Shown one piece after another: positions 8,691-17,948 of a stretch of DNA of 64,000 bases. The position numbers and the translations under genes were made by a program. This DNA comes from Streptomyces cyanogenus (GTDB lineage: Bacteria; Actinomycetota; Actinomycetes; Streptomycetales; Streptomycetaceae). The stretch spans positions 310,001 to 374,000 of the forward strand of contig NZ_CP071839.1 of NCBI RefSeq assembly GCF_017526105.1, read 5' to 3'. The notes under the pieces are model-generated. The model made no database searches, was not told the DNA's origin, and saw only the letters and a list, made by a program, of their open reading frames with translations. Position 1 is the stretch's first letter. The number at the start of each line of letters is the position of its first letter.

Positions 8691-9116
8691 CGGAGGCAGC
8701 GCGCGCTCCCTGCGGTTGCGCTTCTCCATAGCCGCGCCCACCCAGATGCACCAGGCGACGCAGCTGGCCAGGAGGAGGAAATAGGTCATGAATCCGTTGG
8801 TGTCGCCGAAGAGCCACAGCGCCAGTGCGGGGGGCCCGAAAACGATCAGCGGGCCGATGACCCACCAGGTCAGATATGTGCGCAGTATCTCCCCGCCGAC
8901 GAGCGGCGTCTCCTCGTGCACCGCGTAGTGGGTGACCGAAGTACTGCCGTTCCCGTACTGTGTGTAGGACGAGTCGCCGACGGTCAGGCGATGCCGACGC
9001 AAGGGGATCACCGGCAGAAAAAGCAGCACGGCCCACTGGGTGGCGTGGTGGCTGCCGTCACGATTCGGGTAGCTGAAGCCCCGATACGTGGTGCCGAATC
9101 CGTTCCACGTCGACAT
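8685..9116 (-). CDS. Small predicted membrane protein
   Basis: A 143-residue protein of unknown function. The ATG at 9116 is preceded by GGAGG at good spacing; a longer frame from 9158 has no ribosome site. A moderately hydrophobic stretch lies near residues 28-42 (WAVLLFLPVIPL), and a clear transmembrane pair lies near residues 87-130 (TWWVIGPLIVFGPPALALWL, then YFLLLASCVAWCIWVGAAM). The short C-terminal tail is positively charged (EKRNRRERA). It is flanked on both sides by transposase debris. Confidence 0.65.
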   Translation of the reverse strand: MSTWNGFGTTYRGFSYPNRDGSHHATQWAVLLFLPVIPLRRHRLTVGDSSYTQYGNGSTSVTHYAVHEETPLVGGEILRTYLTWWVIGPLIVFGPPALALWLFGDTNGFMTYFLLLASCVAWCIWVGAAMEKRNRRERALPPG

Positions 9117-9239
9117 TCTTCGCATCCTCCTCGCCGTCTCCGGCCTGAACTGTCTCACGTCTGGCGGGATTTGGGGATCGGATGAGACGTGATCCGTACA
9201 TCGTAGGACCTGTCCAAGCAGCCGAACCCTCTGGAGACC

Positions 9240-9440
9240 CAGCGGAAGGCTACGCCCACCGGATCGCGTCGCAGGGGCAGCAGTGGGTGACGCCGTTGCG
9301 GTTGCCGCCGGTCAGCAGGATCGCGAACGGGGTACGTACGGCAACGGCGTGCGGCCCGGACGACGGAAGCGGCGCTCACGCTGCGGCAGCAGCGGCTCCA
9401 GGCGGTCCACAGCTCATCCGAGATGATCCACGGTGACGCC
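9240..9440 (-). pseudogene. IS5-type transposase remnant with internal deletion
   Basis: WIISDELWTAW (N-terminus of the family) is followed after a few residues, in other frames, by TPFAILLTGGNRNGVTHCCP (a catalytic-domain motif). The middle is deleted. Confidence 0.6.
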
Positions 9441-9535
9441 CCCACGCCAGACCGAACGCCCGACTCTCGCCCGACTACGGCTGTCAGGAGCGATCCACCT
9501 CTTCTTGTCAGCCGTTGTAAAATGGAGTCCGGCCA

Positions 9536-10068
9536 TGAGTGTCACCCGCCACTGCGGCATGACCGAACCGGCTGCCGACGCGGCCATCGACGCCGCCTGC
9601 CGCAACCTGCGGCTGCCCACCATGCGCGGCCAGTTCTCCGAACTCGCCGACGCCGCGGCCCGCGACCAGATGACCTACCGCGGGTTTCCTGGCCGAGCTG
9701 CTGATGGCCGAGTGCGAGGACCGCAACCGCCGCCGCTCCGAACGCCGGATCAAAGCCGCGGGCTTCCCCGGGAGAAGGCACTGCGCACCTTCGAGTTCGA
9801 CGTGAACCCCGCCATCGACCCGGCAGGCCAAGTACGAGGCCACCAAACTGGTCAACGAACTCGTGGAGGCCGCCGACGAGAAGCTGCTGTGACCAAGACC
9901 ATCGCCCGCTACGGACGGGGCGATCTCCTCTGTATTGACGAGCTACTGTCCCAGGTTCTGACGGAGCGTGAGGAGACCAGGACCTTCACCGGCCCCAGGC
10001 TCTGCGCAGCCATCGTGGACCGCCTCGCCCACACCAAAGCCCGCCAGCAGGCCGCAGCAGCCTCCTGA
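9536..10068 (+). pseudogene. istB-like IS21 helper ATPase, internally deleted
   Basis: The N-terminal part (IDAACRNLRLPTMRGQFSEL, AARDQMTYRGF) and the C-terminal parts (TKLVNELVEAADEK, KTIARYGRGDLLCIDEL, then TFTGPRLCAAIVDRL) match the istB copy at 49481-50269. The segment carrying Walker A is missing between about 9820 and 9830, and the frame shifts at least twice. Another deletion removes the region after the Walker B motif. No istA partner or IS21 end is visible nearby, so this is an old relic. Confidence 0.8.
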
Positions 10069-10151
10069 CCCATCCCAGCCGACCTGGTCTCGGTCTGGGG
10101 TGATGCGGCCCGCCGCGGCTACTTCCCCGCTCGCATCGAGCGAAATGCGCC

Positions 10152-10652
10152 CTACGGCAGCGAGCGTGTGAGCCACACCAGTTCGCCACTCTCGTCGGTC
10201 GAGACGTGGTCGCGCTCGAACCCAAGCTTTTCGAGGACGCGAAACGACGGCGCGTTCCAGGGACGTACCGTCGCCCAGAGTCGTTTCCGCCCAGTCGCGA
10301 TCGCCGCATCGAGCACCGCGGACGCAGCCTCGGTGGCATAGCCCTGTCCGTGCACGCGCCGGAACAGCTCATAGGCGATCTCCGGCTCGTCAACGGAAGC
10401 CCGACCGACAGTGAGCCCGCAATATCCGATGAAGTCGCCCACATCGCGGCGGATGACGGGCATCAGCGCAATCCCTGTCAGTGCGGACGCAGCCCGCTGA
10501 TCCTCGATCATCCGCCGGTTGTCCTCGAACGACGGCATCCCACCACCCCGTTCGGCGACGAGCACGCGATGGGCGTCGATGTCGGGCTCGGTCCACTGAC
10601 GCAACGTCATCCGAGCGGTATCCAGTCGGAGCGGCATCGGCGAATAGGGCAT
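10152..10652 (-). CDS. GNAT-family N-acetyltransferase (RimJ/RimL-like)
   Basis: A 166-residue acetyltransferase that would use acetyl-CoA. It has the RimJ/L-type start LRLDTARMTLRQWTEPDIDA, the acetyl-CoA-binding loop FRRVHGQGYATEA (R/Q-x-x-G-x-G/A), and the C-terminal NAPSFRVLEKLGFERD motif. Length and motif order are normal for the family. The acceptor could be a ribosomal protein N-terminus, an amino acid or a drug; sequence does not decide. The gene stands alone between the istB relic and decayed DNA, and no ribosome site is obvious. Confidence 0.85.
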   Translation of the reverse strand: MPYSPMPLRLDTARMTLRQWTEPDIDAHRVLVAERGGGMPSFEDNRRMIEDQRAASALTGIALMPVIRRDVGDFIGYCGLTVGRASVDEPEIAYELFRRVHGQGYATEAASAVLDAAIATGRKRLWATVRPWNAPSFRVLEKLGFERDHVSTDESGELVWLTRSLP

Positions 10653-10814
10653 GACGACATGCTACCGACGTGCCCAGGGCGGAACCTCACCTCACTGATA
10701 TCGGGACAATCGACTCGTTCGAGGCCAGCAGAGCCTGCACGGCCGGCGAGAGATCGGCCAGCGCACATGCACCACGGTCGGTTGTGCCCACCTCAGGAGT
10801 GGGGCGGCATCGAT

Positions 10815-11015
10815 CTTGAACCCAGAATGGAGAATACGTTCCACTCCTTGCCGCCGGACATCGAGCGGCTGGTGTCGGCCGGCCACCGGTGCAGGTGCAC
10901 CGGGGTACCTGCCAGTGGCGGGCAAGCGACGCCGGCCCGTCAAGCAAGACGAAGCCCGCCGTCTGCTGGCCGGCGGCACCAGCGGCTGCATCCACTGCCA
11001 GCCCGACGTATCAGC
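10815..11015 (+). pseudogene. Possible DUF6233-like C-terminal remnant
   Basis: GKRRRPVKQDEARRLLAGG, followed by CIHCQPD, resembles the C-terminal motif of a common Streptomyces family of small proteins. Upstream pieces lie in another frame. Decayed; assignment from memory of the family only. Confidence 0.35.
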
Positions 11016-11136
11016 CGTGGGTCACCACACGGCAGAGGTCTGGCCAGGATGAACGCCTGCAGCCGGTCCCCGGCGCCGGGATCAGGGCCGCCCGGCCTTC
11101 GTCGGCGGCGCTCCGCCGGTAGGCGCCATGGACGGA

Positions 11137-11859
11137 TCAGCGGTGGCCGGGGAACCGCAGGGCGTTCGCCCAGAGCCGGGTGACCGTGGACACGAGTTCC
11201 TCGAAATCCACTGGCGTACCTTCTTCTTGCCTGTCCCCGAGCACGAAGGCGCTGTAGGCCATGGCGCTGACCATGCTCGAGAGCGCCCGGGAGGCCATCA
11301 TCGGATCGACCTCACGGTCTGCGACACCCCGCGCCTGCAGGTCCGCGATGCCGCGGGCGTTACGGCGAATGAACGCATCCGAGCGGCGGCTTCGGAACTC
11401 CCGGAACTCCGGCTCCACTTGTGCGACCTGCTCAAGCAGTCCCATCAGCTTGGCGTTCCGGCGGTACGCCTTGAGATAGGCCCGATTGCTCGCCTCGAGT
11501 ACCGCATAGGGATCGTCGGTTCCCTCCACCCGGCCCATGCCGGGGTGCAGCATGTCCTCCTGCGCCTCCAGGAGGACGGCGGCAAGCACCTCTTCCTTGT
11601 TGGCGAAGTAGGTGTAGAAGGACCCCGACGCGCATCGGGCCTCTTTGGTGATGTCGGCCAGGCGGGCGTCGAGGTAGCCGTCCCGCTCGAACACCTTGCG
11701 CGCGGCCTTCACCAATGCGGCGCGTGTCCGTGCTCCGCGCGTCGTCGCCGGCGGCTCGCGAAGCGGTACGGGGGGCGCCACCGGAGGTGCCTTCTCGCTG
11801 TCCTCGGGCGCAGTGGTGTCCATCCTCGAAAGAATACGTGAATCCGACGCCGGCCTCAT
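11137..11859 (-). CDS. TetR/AcrR-family regulator
   Basis: A 240-residue repressor-type protein. After a Pro-rich leader, the DNA-binding domain runs from about residue 40 to 90 (TRAALVKAARKVFERDGYLD, then ITKEARCASGSFYTYFANKE). The remainder is the helical ligand domain. It follows the acyl-CoA ligase by five bases on the same strand, so it is probably translationally coupled and autoregulates this lipid operon. An alternative ATG lies 12 codons in. The likely operator is the palindrome at 15757-15770 upstream of the thiolase gene. A CoA-thioester or acyl ligand is an inference from context. Confidence 0.85.
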   Translation of the reverse strand: MRPASDSRILSRMDTTAPEDSEKAPPVAPPVPLREPPATTRGARTRAALVKAARKVFERDGYLDARLADITKEARCASGSFYTYFANKEEVLAAVLLEAQEDMLHPGMGRVEGTDDPYAVLEASNRAYLKAYRRNAKLMGLLEQVAQVEPEFREFRSRRSDAFIRRNARGIADLQARGVADREVDPMMASRALSSMVSAMAYSAFVLGDRQEEGTPVDFEELVSTVTRLWANALRFPGHR

Positions 11860-11864
11860 GACGG

Positions 11865-13391
11865 TCAGTGCCGGCGAACGGGTACGTCACCCAGCGCGGG
11901 GTCGCGGGTCAGCCCCGTACGGTCGATGGAACGCTTCAGGATCTTCCCGCTCGGGCCCTTGGGCAGCGCGTCGACGAACCGGATGATGCGCGGGATCTTG
12001 TAGGCGGACAGTCGCTCTCGTGTCCAGTCCGACACCTCCGCGGCACTGAGATCGGAACCGGGCCGAGTGGCGACGAGTGCGGCGACCTCCTCGCCGTAGT
12101 GGTCGTCGGGAACGCCGATCACGGCCGCCTCGATGATGTCCGGGTGCACGTAGAGAACTTCCTCGACCTCACCGGGGTAGACGTTGTAGCCGCCCCGGAT
12201 GATCAGGTCCTTGATCCTGTCGACGATGCGCAGGTCGCCGTCTGTGTCGGTTTCGCCCAGGTCGCCGGTCCGGAACCAGCCGTCGGGCGAGACTGCCGCG
12301 GCGGTGTCCGCGGGGCGGTTCCAGTAGCCGCGCATCACCGTGGGTCCCTTGATGTGGACCTCGCCGACGGTGCCCGGCGGGCACTCGTTGCCCTCGATGT
12401 CGCGCACCTGGAGCTGCATCCCCGGGACCGCCCGGCCGGTGTACCCGGTCTTGCCACCGCGGTCGAGGTCGTTGAAGGTGCCGAACGCGGTGGTCTCGGT
12501 GAGTCCGTAGCCTTCGAGGATGGTGCATCCGAAGCGGGCCTCGAAGGCCCGGGCGATCTCTCCGGGCAGCGACGCGCCACCGGAGACGGCGACACGGAGT
12601 TGGGCGAAGTCCGCCGGGTTCGCATCGCCCGCAGCGTGCAGCATCGCGTTCCACATGGTCGGTACGCCGGCCATGATGGTCAGCCGGTCGCGACGCAGCA
12701 TCTCCAGCATCGTCACCGGGTCGAATCGGGCCAGCAACGACATGGAACCGCCCGCGGTCAACGTCGCCATCATGACCGCCGCCTGCCCGAACACGTGGAA
12801 CAGCGGGAGTCCGGTGCCCGTACGGTCGGAGCTCGATGCGCGGCTGCACTCCGCGCCGATCTCCCCTGCGGACAACAGGTTTCCGATCGTGAGCTGGGCA
12901 CCCTTCGGCCGCCCTGTCGTACCCGAGGTGTACAGAATGGCTGCGGTCTCGTCGCGGTCCCGGTCCACGACGCGGCTGGGGGCGGTCCCGGTGACCATCG
13001 CGCCCGGCGACAGCGTCCAAGAGGGCACCTCGAGCGCCGAGGCGGCCTCCGCGACGGCGGGGCCCAGGGTGTGCCATGCGATCGTCAGGGAGCACCCGGC
13101 GTCGCCGAGAACGTACTCGGCCTCGGCACGGGTGGACATCGTGTTGACCGGCACCACGACGCATCCCGCGGCCTGTATTCCGAGGTAGGCCACCACGAAC
13201 TCGGGCACCGACGGTGCGGCCAGCAGCACCCGGTCCCCGGGCGTCAGGCCCGCGGCGGTCAGGGCGCCCGCGTAGCGAACGCTCGCGTCGCGCAGCTGCC
13301 GGTAGGTCCACTGATCCGCGCCGCCGCGCAGCGCGATGGTGTGGGGAGTCGCAGCCGCGTGGCGGCAGACCGGGTCGAGAACACTGACCAT
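11865..13391 (-). CDS. Acyl-CoA synthetase (AMP-forming, FadD-like)
   Basis: A 508-residue adenylate-forming enzyme that would join a carboxylic acid to CoA with ATP. The P-loop-like motif YTSGTTGRPKGAQLT is near residue 170, the GYGLTE motif near 300, and GWFRTGDLG and RIKDLIIRGGYNVYPGEVEE near 380-425. The catalytic lysine is in GPSGKILKRSI near the C-terminus. GGAAGG precedes the ATG. It lies in a same-strand block with HAD and thiolase genes, which suggests beta-oxidation or a related acyl degradation route. Chain length and substrate are unknown. Confidence 0.9.
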   Translation of the reverse strand: MVSVLDPVCRHAAATPHTIALRGGADQWTYRQLRDASVRYAGALTAAGLTPGDRVLLAAPSVPEFVVAYLGIQAAGCVVVPVNTMSTRAEAEYVLGDAGCSLTIAWHTLGPAVAEAASALEVPSWTLSPGAMVTGTAPSRVVDRDRDETAAILYTSGTTGRPKGAQLTIGNLLSAGEIGAECSRASSSDRTGTGLPLFHVFGQAAVMMATLTAGGSMSLLARFDPVTMLEMLRRDRLTIMAGVPTMWNAMLHAAGDANPADFAQLRVAVSGGASLPGEIARAFEARFGCTILEGYGLTETTAFGTFNDLDRGGKTGYTGRAVPGMQLQVRDIEGNECPPGTVGEVHIKGPTVMRGYWNRPADTAAAVSPDGWFRTGDLGETDTDGDLRIVDRIKDLIIRGGYNVYPGEVEEVLYVHPDIIEAAVIGVPDDHYGEEVAALVATRPGSDLSAAEVSDWTRERLSAYKIPRIIRFVDALPKGPSGKILKRSIDRTGLTRDPALGDVPVRRH

Positions 13392-13452
13392 GGGCGGTGC
13401 CTTCCGGGGAACTGAGCAGGTGATTCGGTGCGGATCCCACCGTCAGTCAGCC

Positions 13453-13479
13453 GACTTGACGTGGGCGTTGGTTCAAGTC
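13453..13479. promoter_or_regulatory. Inverted repeat GACTTGA-N13-TCAAGTC upstream of the acyl-CoA ligase
   Basis: Seven-base perfect arms lie 62 bases upstream of the ligase start. The arms contain TTGA(C), so a promoter -35 element or an operator are both possible. Confidence 0.4.
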
Positions 13480-13577
13480 CTCGGATCGAGCGGAGGTCCG
13501 CTGTCGCTCGACCTGCTCGCGGTGTCGGTCCGGGGCGCATGACGGGACCTCCCGCGACGGGTCGATCCGTCGATCGG

Positions 13578-14279
13578 TCAGACGGTGATCCTGAAGCGTT
13601 CGGCGAGTTGGCGGCGGGTGTCGGGGGCACTGGTGTGCAGCACGCCCCCGACTCCGATCCGTGCCGCTCCGTCGAGGTTCTGCTGCAGATCGTCGATCAT
13701 GACTGCCTCCTCGGGGGTGACACCGAGGCGTTCACAGGCAATCGCGTAGATCCGCCGGGAAGGCTTGCGGATCCCGACCTCCCCGGAGATGACGACCGCG
13801 TCGGCCACAGCGGCGAGGTCGACGCCGTCGTAGGTTCCGGTTCCGAAGGAATTGGACACCACCGCAACGGGATACCGGGCGGCGCGCAGATCACCGAGCA
13901 GGGCGAGCATGTCCTGGTCGATCGTCATCCCCGCCTGCATCCGGGCGGTGAGCCCCTCCGCCCGTACATCGGCACCGTGGGCACGGAGACGCTCGGCGAA
14001 CCCTCGCTCGAAGGCTTCCGCGTCGATGCGGCCGGACTCGTGGTCGGCCAGGAGGGTGCGTGATGCCTGGTCCCGGCTGAGGAGGTCCAGTGGCAGGCGG
14101 GGGTCACCGCCGAGCGAGGCGCCGAAGTCGGTGAACGCCCGCAACACACTGGAAGTGATGACCCCGCCGAAGTCCACGAGGACCGCGGTTCGGGCCTTTT
14201 CCGTCACGCTGGACACAGTTGTCACACCCTCTCTCGCGGCCGACTTCCCATCGGCCAACGGCAGTTCCGCCGACTTCAC
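13578..14279 (-). CDS. HAD-superfamily hydrolase
   Basis: Haloacid-dehalogenase-like hydrolase of about 233 residues. Motif I is VLVDFGGVI (nucleophile Asp), motif II VVSNSFG, motif III EVGIRKPSRRIY (Lys) and motif IV VMIDDLQQN. The helical cap after motif I resembles the N-terminal domain of epoxide hydrolases and related actinobacterial phosphatases. GTG codons at 14225 and 14216 are alternative starts, the latter with GAGAGGG upstream; I keep the longest frame. It sits 27 bases after the thiolase in the same operon. The phosphate ester substrate is not predictable. Confidence 0.8.
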   Translation of the reverse strand: MKSAELPLADGKSAAREGVTTVSSVTEKARTAVLVDFGGVITSSVLRAFTDFGASLGGDPRLPLDLLSRDQASRTLLADHESGRIDAEAFERGFAERLRAHGADVRAEGLTARMQAGMTIDQDMLALLGDLRAARYPVAVVSNSFGTGTYDGVDLAAVADAVVISGEVGIRKPSRRIYAIACERLGVTPEEAVMIDDLQQNLDGAARIGVGGVLHTSAPDTRRQLAERFRITV

Positions 14280-14306
14280 GGCCGGCGCCCGGCCGGGACG
14301 CGGACC

Positions 14307-15506
14307 TCAGGCGACCTCGAACAGCCCGGCTGCGCCCATTCCGCCACCGACACACATCGAGATCACCACATACCGGACGCCGCGACGCTTGCCCTCGATC
14401 AGGGCGTGCCCCACCAGGCGGGCGCCGGTCATTCCGTACGGATGGCCGACCGAGATACCACCGCCGTTGACGTTGAACCGCTCCGGGTCGATGCCCAGTT
14501 CGTCGCGGCAGTACAGCGCCTGGGACGCGAACGCCTCGTTGAGTTCCCACAGGCCGATGTCGTCGATGGTGAGGTCGTGCTGCTTCAGCAGCTTCGGAAT
14601 GGCGAACACCGGACCGATCCCCATTTCGTCCGGCCCGCAACCCGCTACGGCCATACCCCGGTACACGCCCAGCGGCTCCAGTCCGCGGCGCTCGGCTTCC
14701 CTCGACTCCATCAACACCGATGCCGAGGCCCCGTCCGACAACTGCGAGGAGTTGCCCGCCGTCACGCTCGACCGCGCGGTCACCTGACCGTCCGGCAGCA
14801 CCGGCGCCAGTGCTGCCAGGCCCTGGAGGGCGGTCGACGGGCGGTTGCCCTCGTCCCGGGTCAGGGTCACGGCCTCGTCCCGCACCTCCCCGGACTGCTT
14901 GTCCAGGACCTTCTTGACACTGGCGAGCGGGACGATCTCCTGGTCGAACCGCCCGGCTTCCTGCGCCGCTGCGGTGCGCTGCTGGGACACCAGCGCGAAC
15001 TCGTCCTGGCGTTCCCGGCTCACGCCGTAACGTTCGGCGACGATCTCCGCCGTGTGCAACATCGGCATGTAGATGCTCGGCTTGTGCTCGGCCAGCCAGG
15101 GATCCGCCATGCGGTGGGTGTTCATCCGGTCGTTCTGCACCAAGGAGATCGACTCGACACCACCGCCGACGACGACCTGCATGCCGTCGCCGACGATCTG
15201 CTTGGCGGCCGTCGCAATCGCCATCAGGCCCGACGAACACTGCCGGTCGATCGTCATCCCGGACACGGTGTCCGGAAGACCGGCACGGAGGGCGGCCTGG
15301 CGGGCGACGTTGCCACCGGAGGACCCCTGCTGCAGGGCGCAGCCCAAGATCACATCCTCGACCTCACCCCCCTCCAGCCCGGCGCGCTGCACTGCGTGCG
15401 AGAGGGCGTGGGCGGCGAGTTCCTGCGCCTGGGTGTCGTTGAACGCACCGCGGTACGCCTTCCCGATCGGCGTCCTCGCCGTCGAAACGATGACTGCTTC
15501 CCTCAT
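14307..15506 (-). CDS. Acetyl-CoA acyltransferase (thiolase)
   Basis: A 399-residue type II thiolase that would cleave 3-ketoacyl-CoA or condense acetyl-CoA units. The nucleophilic Cys is in [11 protein letters not shown] (about residue 90). The other catalytic motifs are [27 protein letters not shown] (His) and the final Cys in [18 protein letters not shown] lies before the ATG. It is the first gene of the minus-strand operon (thiolase, HAD, ligase, TetR), reading away from an intergenic region with a TetR-type palindrome. Full length, no anomaly. Confidence 0.92.
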   Translation of the reverse strand: MREAVIVSTARTPIGKAYRGAFNDTQAQELAAHALSHAVQRAGLEGGEVEDVILGCALQQGSSGGNVARQAALRAGLPDTVSGMTIDRQCSSGLMAIATAAKQIVGDGMQVVVGGGVESISLVQNDRMNTHRMADPWLAEHKPSIYMPMLHTAEIVAERYGVSRERQDEFALVSQQRTAAAQEAGRFDQEIVPLASVKKVLDKQSGEVRDEAVTLTRDEGNRPSTALQGLAALAPVLPDGQVTARSSVTAGNSSQLSDGASASVLMESREAERRGLEPLGVYRGMAVAGCGPDEMGIGPVFAIPKLLKQHDLTIDDIGLWELNEAFASQALYCRDELGIDPERFNVNGGGISVGHPYGMTGARLVGHALIEGKRRGVRYVVISMCVGGGMGAAGLFEVA

Positions 15507-15637
15507 GTCGCCTCACTTCTTCCCCTGTCGGCATTCGTCCGGGAGCTTCGGGGCTGGAATCCGGAGCACCGTGAGGCGCGCCGACAGGCGCCGCGGCCCG
15601 TGCGGAGGACGGGAGCCATCCTCCCGGCCGTTTATAG

Positions 15638-15659
15638 TTGAAGTCGGCGTCAAGTTCAA
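15638..15659. promoter_or_regulatory. TTGAA-N12-TTCAA inverted repeat upstream of the thiolase operon
   Basis: Short perfect arms lie within the 281-base divergent region and overlap a candidate promoter for the thiolase gene. Its half-site resembles the one at 13453-13479. Confidence 0.35.
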
Positions 15660-15756
15660 TCGTGTCTCCTCGTGCGGCGCACGGCTGCGACTGCCGGGGA
15701 CGGCCGGGGATGCGCACACCCTCACCTTGACAATCCACCTCCACGGCTGAAGGCTG

Positions 15757-15770
15757 ACCGACCAGTCGGT
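15757..15770. promoter_or_regulatory. TetR-type operator ACCGAC-CA-GTCGGT
   Basis: A perfect 6-2-6 palindrome 17 bases before the alpha/beta-hydrolase start and in the promoter region shared with the thiolase operon. Its form is typical of TetR/AcrR repressor sites in actinobacteria. The TetR gene at 11137-11859 is the natural candidate ligand, by location. Confidence 0.65.
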
Positions 15771-15787
15771 ACGAAGGGTCGGAACGC

Positions 15788-16669
15788 ATGACCGAGCTGA
15801 GCATCTCCACTGCTGCGGGCGTGTTCGACGCGATCGTGGCGGGTCCGCCCGAGGGCCGCCCCGTGCTGCTGCTGCACGGTTTCCCGCAGACCGGGCTCGT
15901 GTGGCGACGGCAGATCGCGGCGTTGGCGAAGCACGGCTACCGGGTGGTGGCACCCGACCAGCGCGGGTACTCCCCCAGAGCCCGGCCCGAGCGGCCCGAG
16001 GCCTACCGCATCGGCCTCTTGGTCGAGGATGTCGTCGCAATCACAGAGGAACTGGGCTGGGCGGCTTTCGACCTGGTCGGCCATGACTGGGGAGGCGCGG
16101 TGGCGTGGTGGACCGCCGATGCCCACCCCGGCCGCGTACGTACTCTGACGGTTGTTTCCACCCCGCACCCCGGCGCACTGGCCACCACCCTGCGCACCGA
16201 CCCGGACCAGCGGGAGAGATCGCGCTACATGATCGACTGGCGCGAAGCGCCCGCTACCGAAGAGCGCATGCTCGCGGGCGATGCCGAGGAGCTTCGCGCC
16301 ACCTACGCCGGAAAGATCCCGCAGGACAGTGCCGAGGCCTATGTGCGGCACCTGTCCCAGCCGGGCGCTCTCACCGCGGCGCTGAACTGGTACAGGGCCG
16401 GCCGCCCCGACGACGCGATCGGCTTCATCGACGTACCGACGCTGTACGTCTGGAGCACGGAGGACAGTGCGTTCGGCCCAGTCGCCGCGCAGGAGACGGG
16501 GCGGTGGGTCAACGGGCCGTACCGTTTCGAAATCCTGGAGGGCGTCAGCCACTGGGTCCCTGAGGAAGCGCCCGAGACGCTGAGCCGCCTGCTGCTCGAA
16601 CATCTGCGAGCGCACGGCGAGCACGGAACCACAGCGAGTACCACGTCTGTCGACTCTCAGAAGAGGTGA
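15788..16669 (+). CDS. Alpha/beta-hydrolase, epoxide hydrolase/dehalogenase type
   Basis: A 293-residue soluble hydrolase. The oxyanion-hole motif LLLHGFPQTG is near residue 30. The nucleophile elbow is VGHDWGGAVAWW, so the nucleophile is Asp rather than Ser, as in epoxide hydrolases and haloalkane dehalogenases. The C-terminal motifs STEDSAFGPV (acid) and GVSHWVPEEAPE (His) complete the triad. AAGGGTCGG precedes the ATG. It is followed by the SalK-like gene, whose start lies five bases after this stop, and both probably share the TetR-type operator at 15757. Confidence 0.88.
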   Translation: MTELSISTAAGVFDAIVAGPPEGRPVLLLHGFPQTGLVWRRQIAALAKHGYRVVAPDQRGYSPRARPERPEAYRIGLLVEDVVAITEELGWAAFDLVGHDWGGAVAWWTADAHPGRVRTLTVVSTPHPGALATTLRTDPDQRERSRYMIDWREAPATEERMLAGDAEELRATYAGKIPQDSAEAYVRHLSQPGALTAALNWYRAGRPDDAIGFIDVPTLYVWSTEDSAFGPVAAQETGRWVNGPYRFEILEGVSHWVPEEAPETLSRLLLEHLRAHGEHGTTASTTSVDSQKR

Positions 16670-16673
16670 CCTT

Positions 16674-17495
16674 GTGAAGACAGCGCGAGCAGCCTGGCGC
16701 CGGCTAGAGCCCGTACACGCGATGATCTACTTCGCCCCCGAGGCAAGGCGACGGTACGCGGACCTCGGACTCAGCGGACGCGCCGGGTACTTCGCCTCCC
16801 GGGGCGCCGCCTTCGGCCGAGCATCTGCCGATCTGGTGATCTCGACCTTCTACAACTTCAACCCCGATTTCGTACGGAAGGCGGTCGAAGGGGCCTGGGA
16901 TGCGGCGACGCCGCAGCAGGTGCTGGACGCGCGGCACGCCGGCGCGAGCGAGGCTCTGCGACGGGCGGGGATCCACGAACTCCCCGCCTTGGACGAGGTC
17001 GTGGCGTTGACCCGCAGGGCCGCCGAGGCAGCCTGCGAGCACGTGCAGGGCCGCCCGCTGTTCGCCGCACATGCCGCGCTGCCCTGGCCGGAGGAACCGG
17101 TACTGCAACTGTGGCACGCCCAGACATTGCTTCGGGAATTCCGTGGAGACGGCCATGTCGCGTGCTTGCTGAGCGAGGGCGTAGGGGGCCTGGAGTCCCT
17201 GATTCTGCACGCTGCCACTGGTGAGGTTCCCGTCGACTTCCTCAAGGCGAGCCGCGCATGGCCCGAGGACGAGTGGGCCGACACCGCCGAGCGCCTGCGC
17301 TCGCGAGGTCTCCTCGACGGCGATGCCCTCAGCCCGGAAGGCGTACGCCTGCGCCAGCACATCGAGGACCGCACCGACCGCCTGAGCCTTCCCGCCTACA
17401 CCGCGCTGGGTGACGCCGACTGCGAACGCCTCGCCGAACTCGCGAGCCCCTTCGGCCGCAAGGTCGTCGACGCCGGCCTCCTCAAGGTCGGCTGA
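16674..17495 (+). CDS. SalK/SCO6745-family protein
   Basis: A 273-residue protein of the actinobacterial SCO6745/SalK group: it opens LEPVHAMIYFAPEARRRYAD, with FYNFNPDFVRKAVEGAWDAA and ALPWPEEPVLQLWHAQTLLR inside, and ends in a winged-helix-like region (RLRSRGLLDGDALSPEGVRL). The biochemical role of the family is not established to my knowledge; it is often called a helix-turn-helix or regulatory domain protein. The GTG start directly follows the hydrolase, and the ribosome site AGAGGTGA overlaps that gene's stop codon. The two are co-translated. Confidence 0.8.
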   Translation: MKTARAAWRRLEPVHAMIYFAPEARRRYADLGLSGRAGYFASRGAAFGRASADLVISTFYNFNPDFVRKAVEGAWDAATPQQVLDARHAGASEALRRAGIHELPALDEVVALTRRAAEAACEHVQGRPLFAAHAALPWPEEPVLQLWHAQTLLREFRGDGHVACLLSEGVGGLESLILHAATGEVPVDFLKASRAWPEDEWADTAERLRSRGLLDGDALSPEGVRLRQHIEDRTDRLSLPAYTALGDADCERLAELASPFGRKVVDAGLLKVG

Positions 17496-17639
17496 CCTAG
17501 CCCTTCAAGGTGAGTCGTCCGGTGCGGAGGCATGAAGGAAGGGCCTCTTGGTAGCTCGCGGTTGTCGAGTCCAGCGAGTGACAAGAGGCCCTGGTGTTGC
17601 AGTGTCGCGTGGTGGTGGCTGACGGGTCCGGTCGGTCTA

Positions 17640-17800
17640 CTCGTGGGTGCGACTGTCTCGCCCACAGTTCGGGAATGCGGCCGACCAGCCGGTCGACAAC
17701 GGCGTCAAGTGGCGGGCGATGCCCTGGGTAACCCACGCCTCAGTCAGAGCCCGGGGCGGTGTCCAGTCGCAGTCCCGACCTGAAAAGCCCTCGAATGCGC
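17640..17800 (+). pseudogene. Transposase fragment
   Basis: YSWVRLSRPQFGNAADQPVD, followed by NGVKWRAMPW, recalls the N-terminal motif of Streptomyces transposases (V-D-N-G-V-K-W-R-A-M-P). Nothing else of the gene is readable, and 17800-17948 shows no gene. Confidence 0.45.
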
Positions 17801-17948
17801 CGAACCGTGGACCCATCACGGCGCCTGCGCCGTGGACACCGCCGAGTGGAGCTGCACCGCTTCGGAGCTCCCCGGCGCGGCCACCACCGCACCGCCTGGA
17901 GGGTGAGCGCCGGTGGGTCTCCCGGCTTGCGACGCAACGGCAGGTGGA

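Noticed and set aside
10687..10995. 102-codon minus-strand frame
   Set aside because: It overlaps readable DUF6233-like remnants on the other strand and has no start signal or motif.
14104..15240. 378-codon minus-strand frame overlapping the thiolase
   Set aside because: Gly/Arg-rich shadow frame of the thiolase gene.
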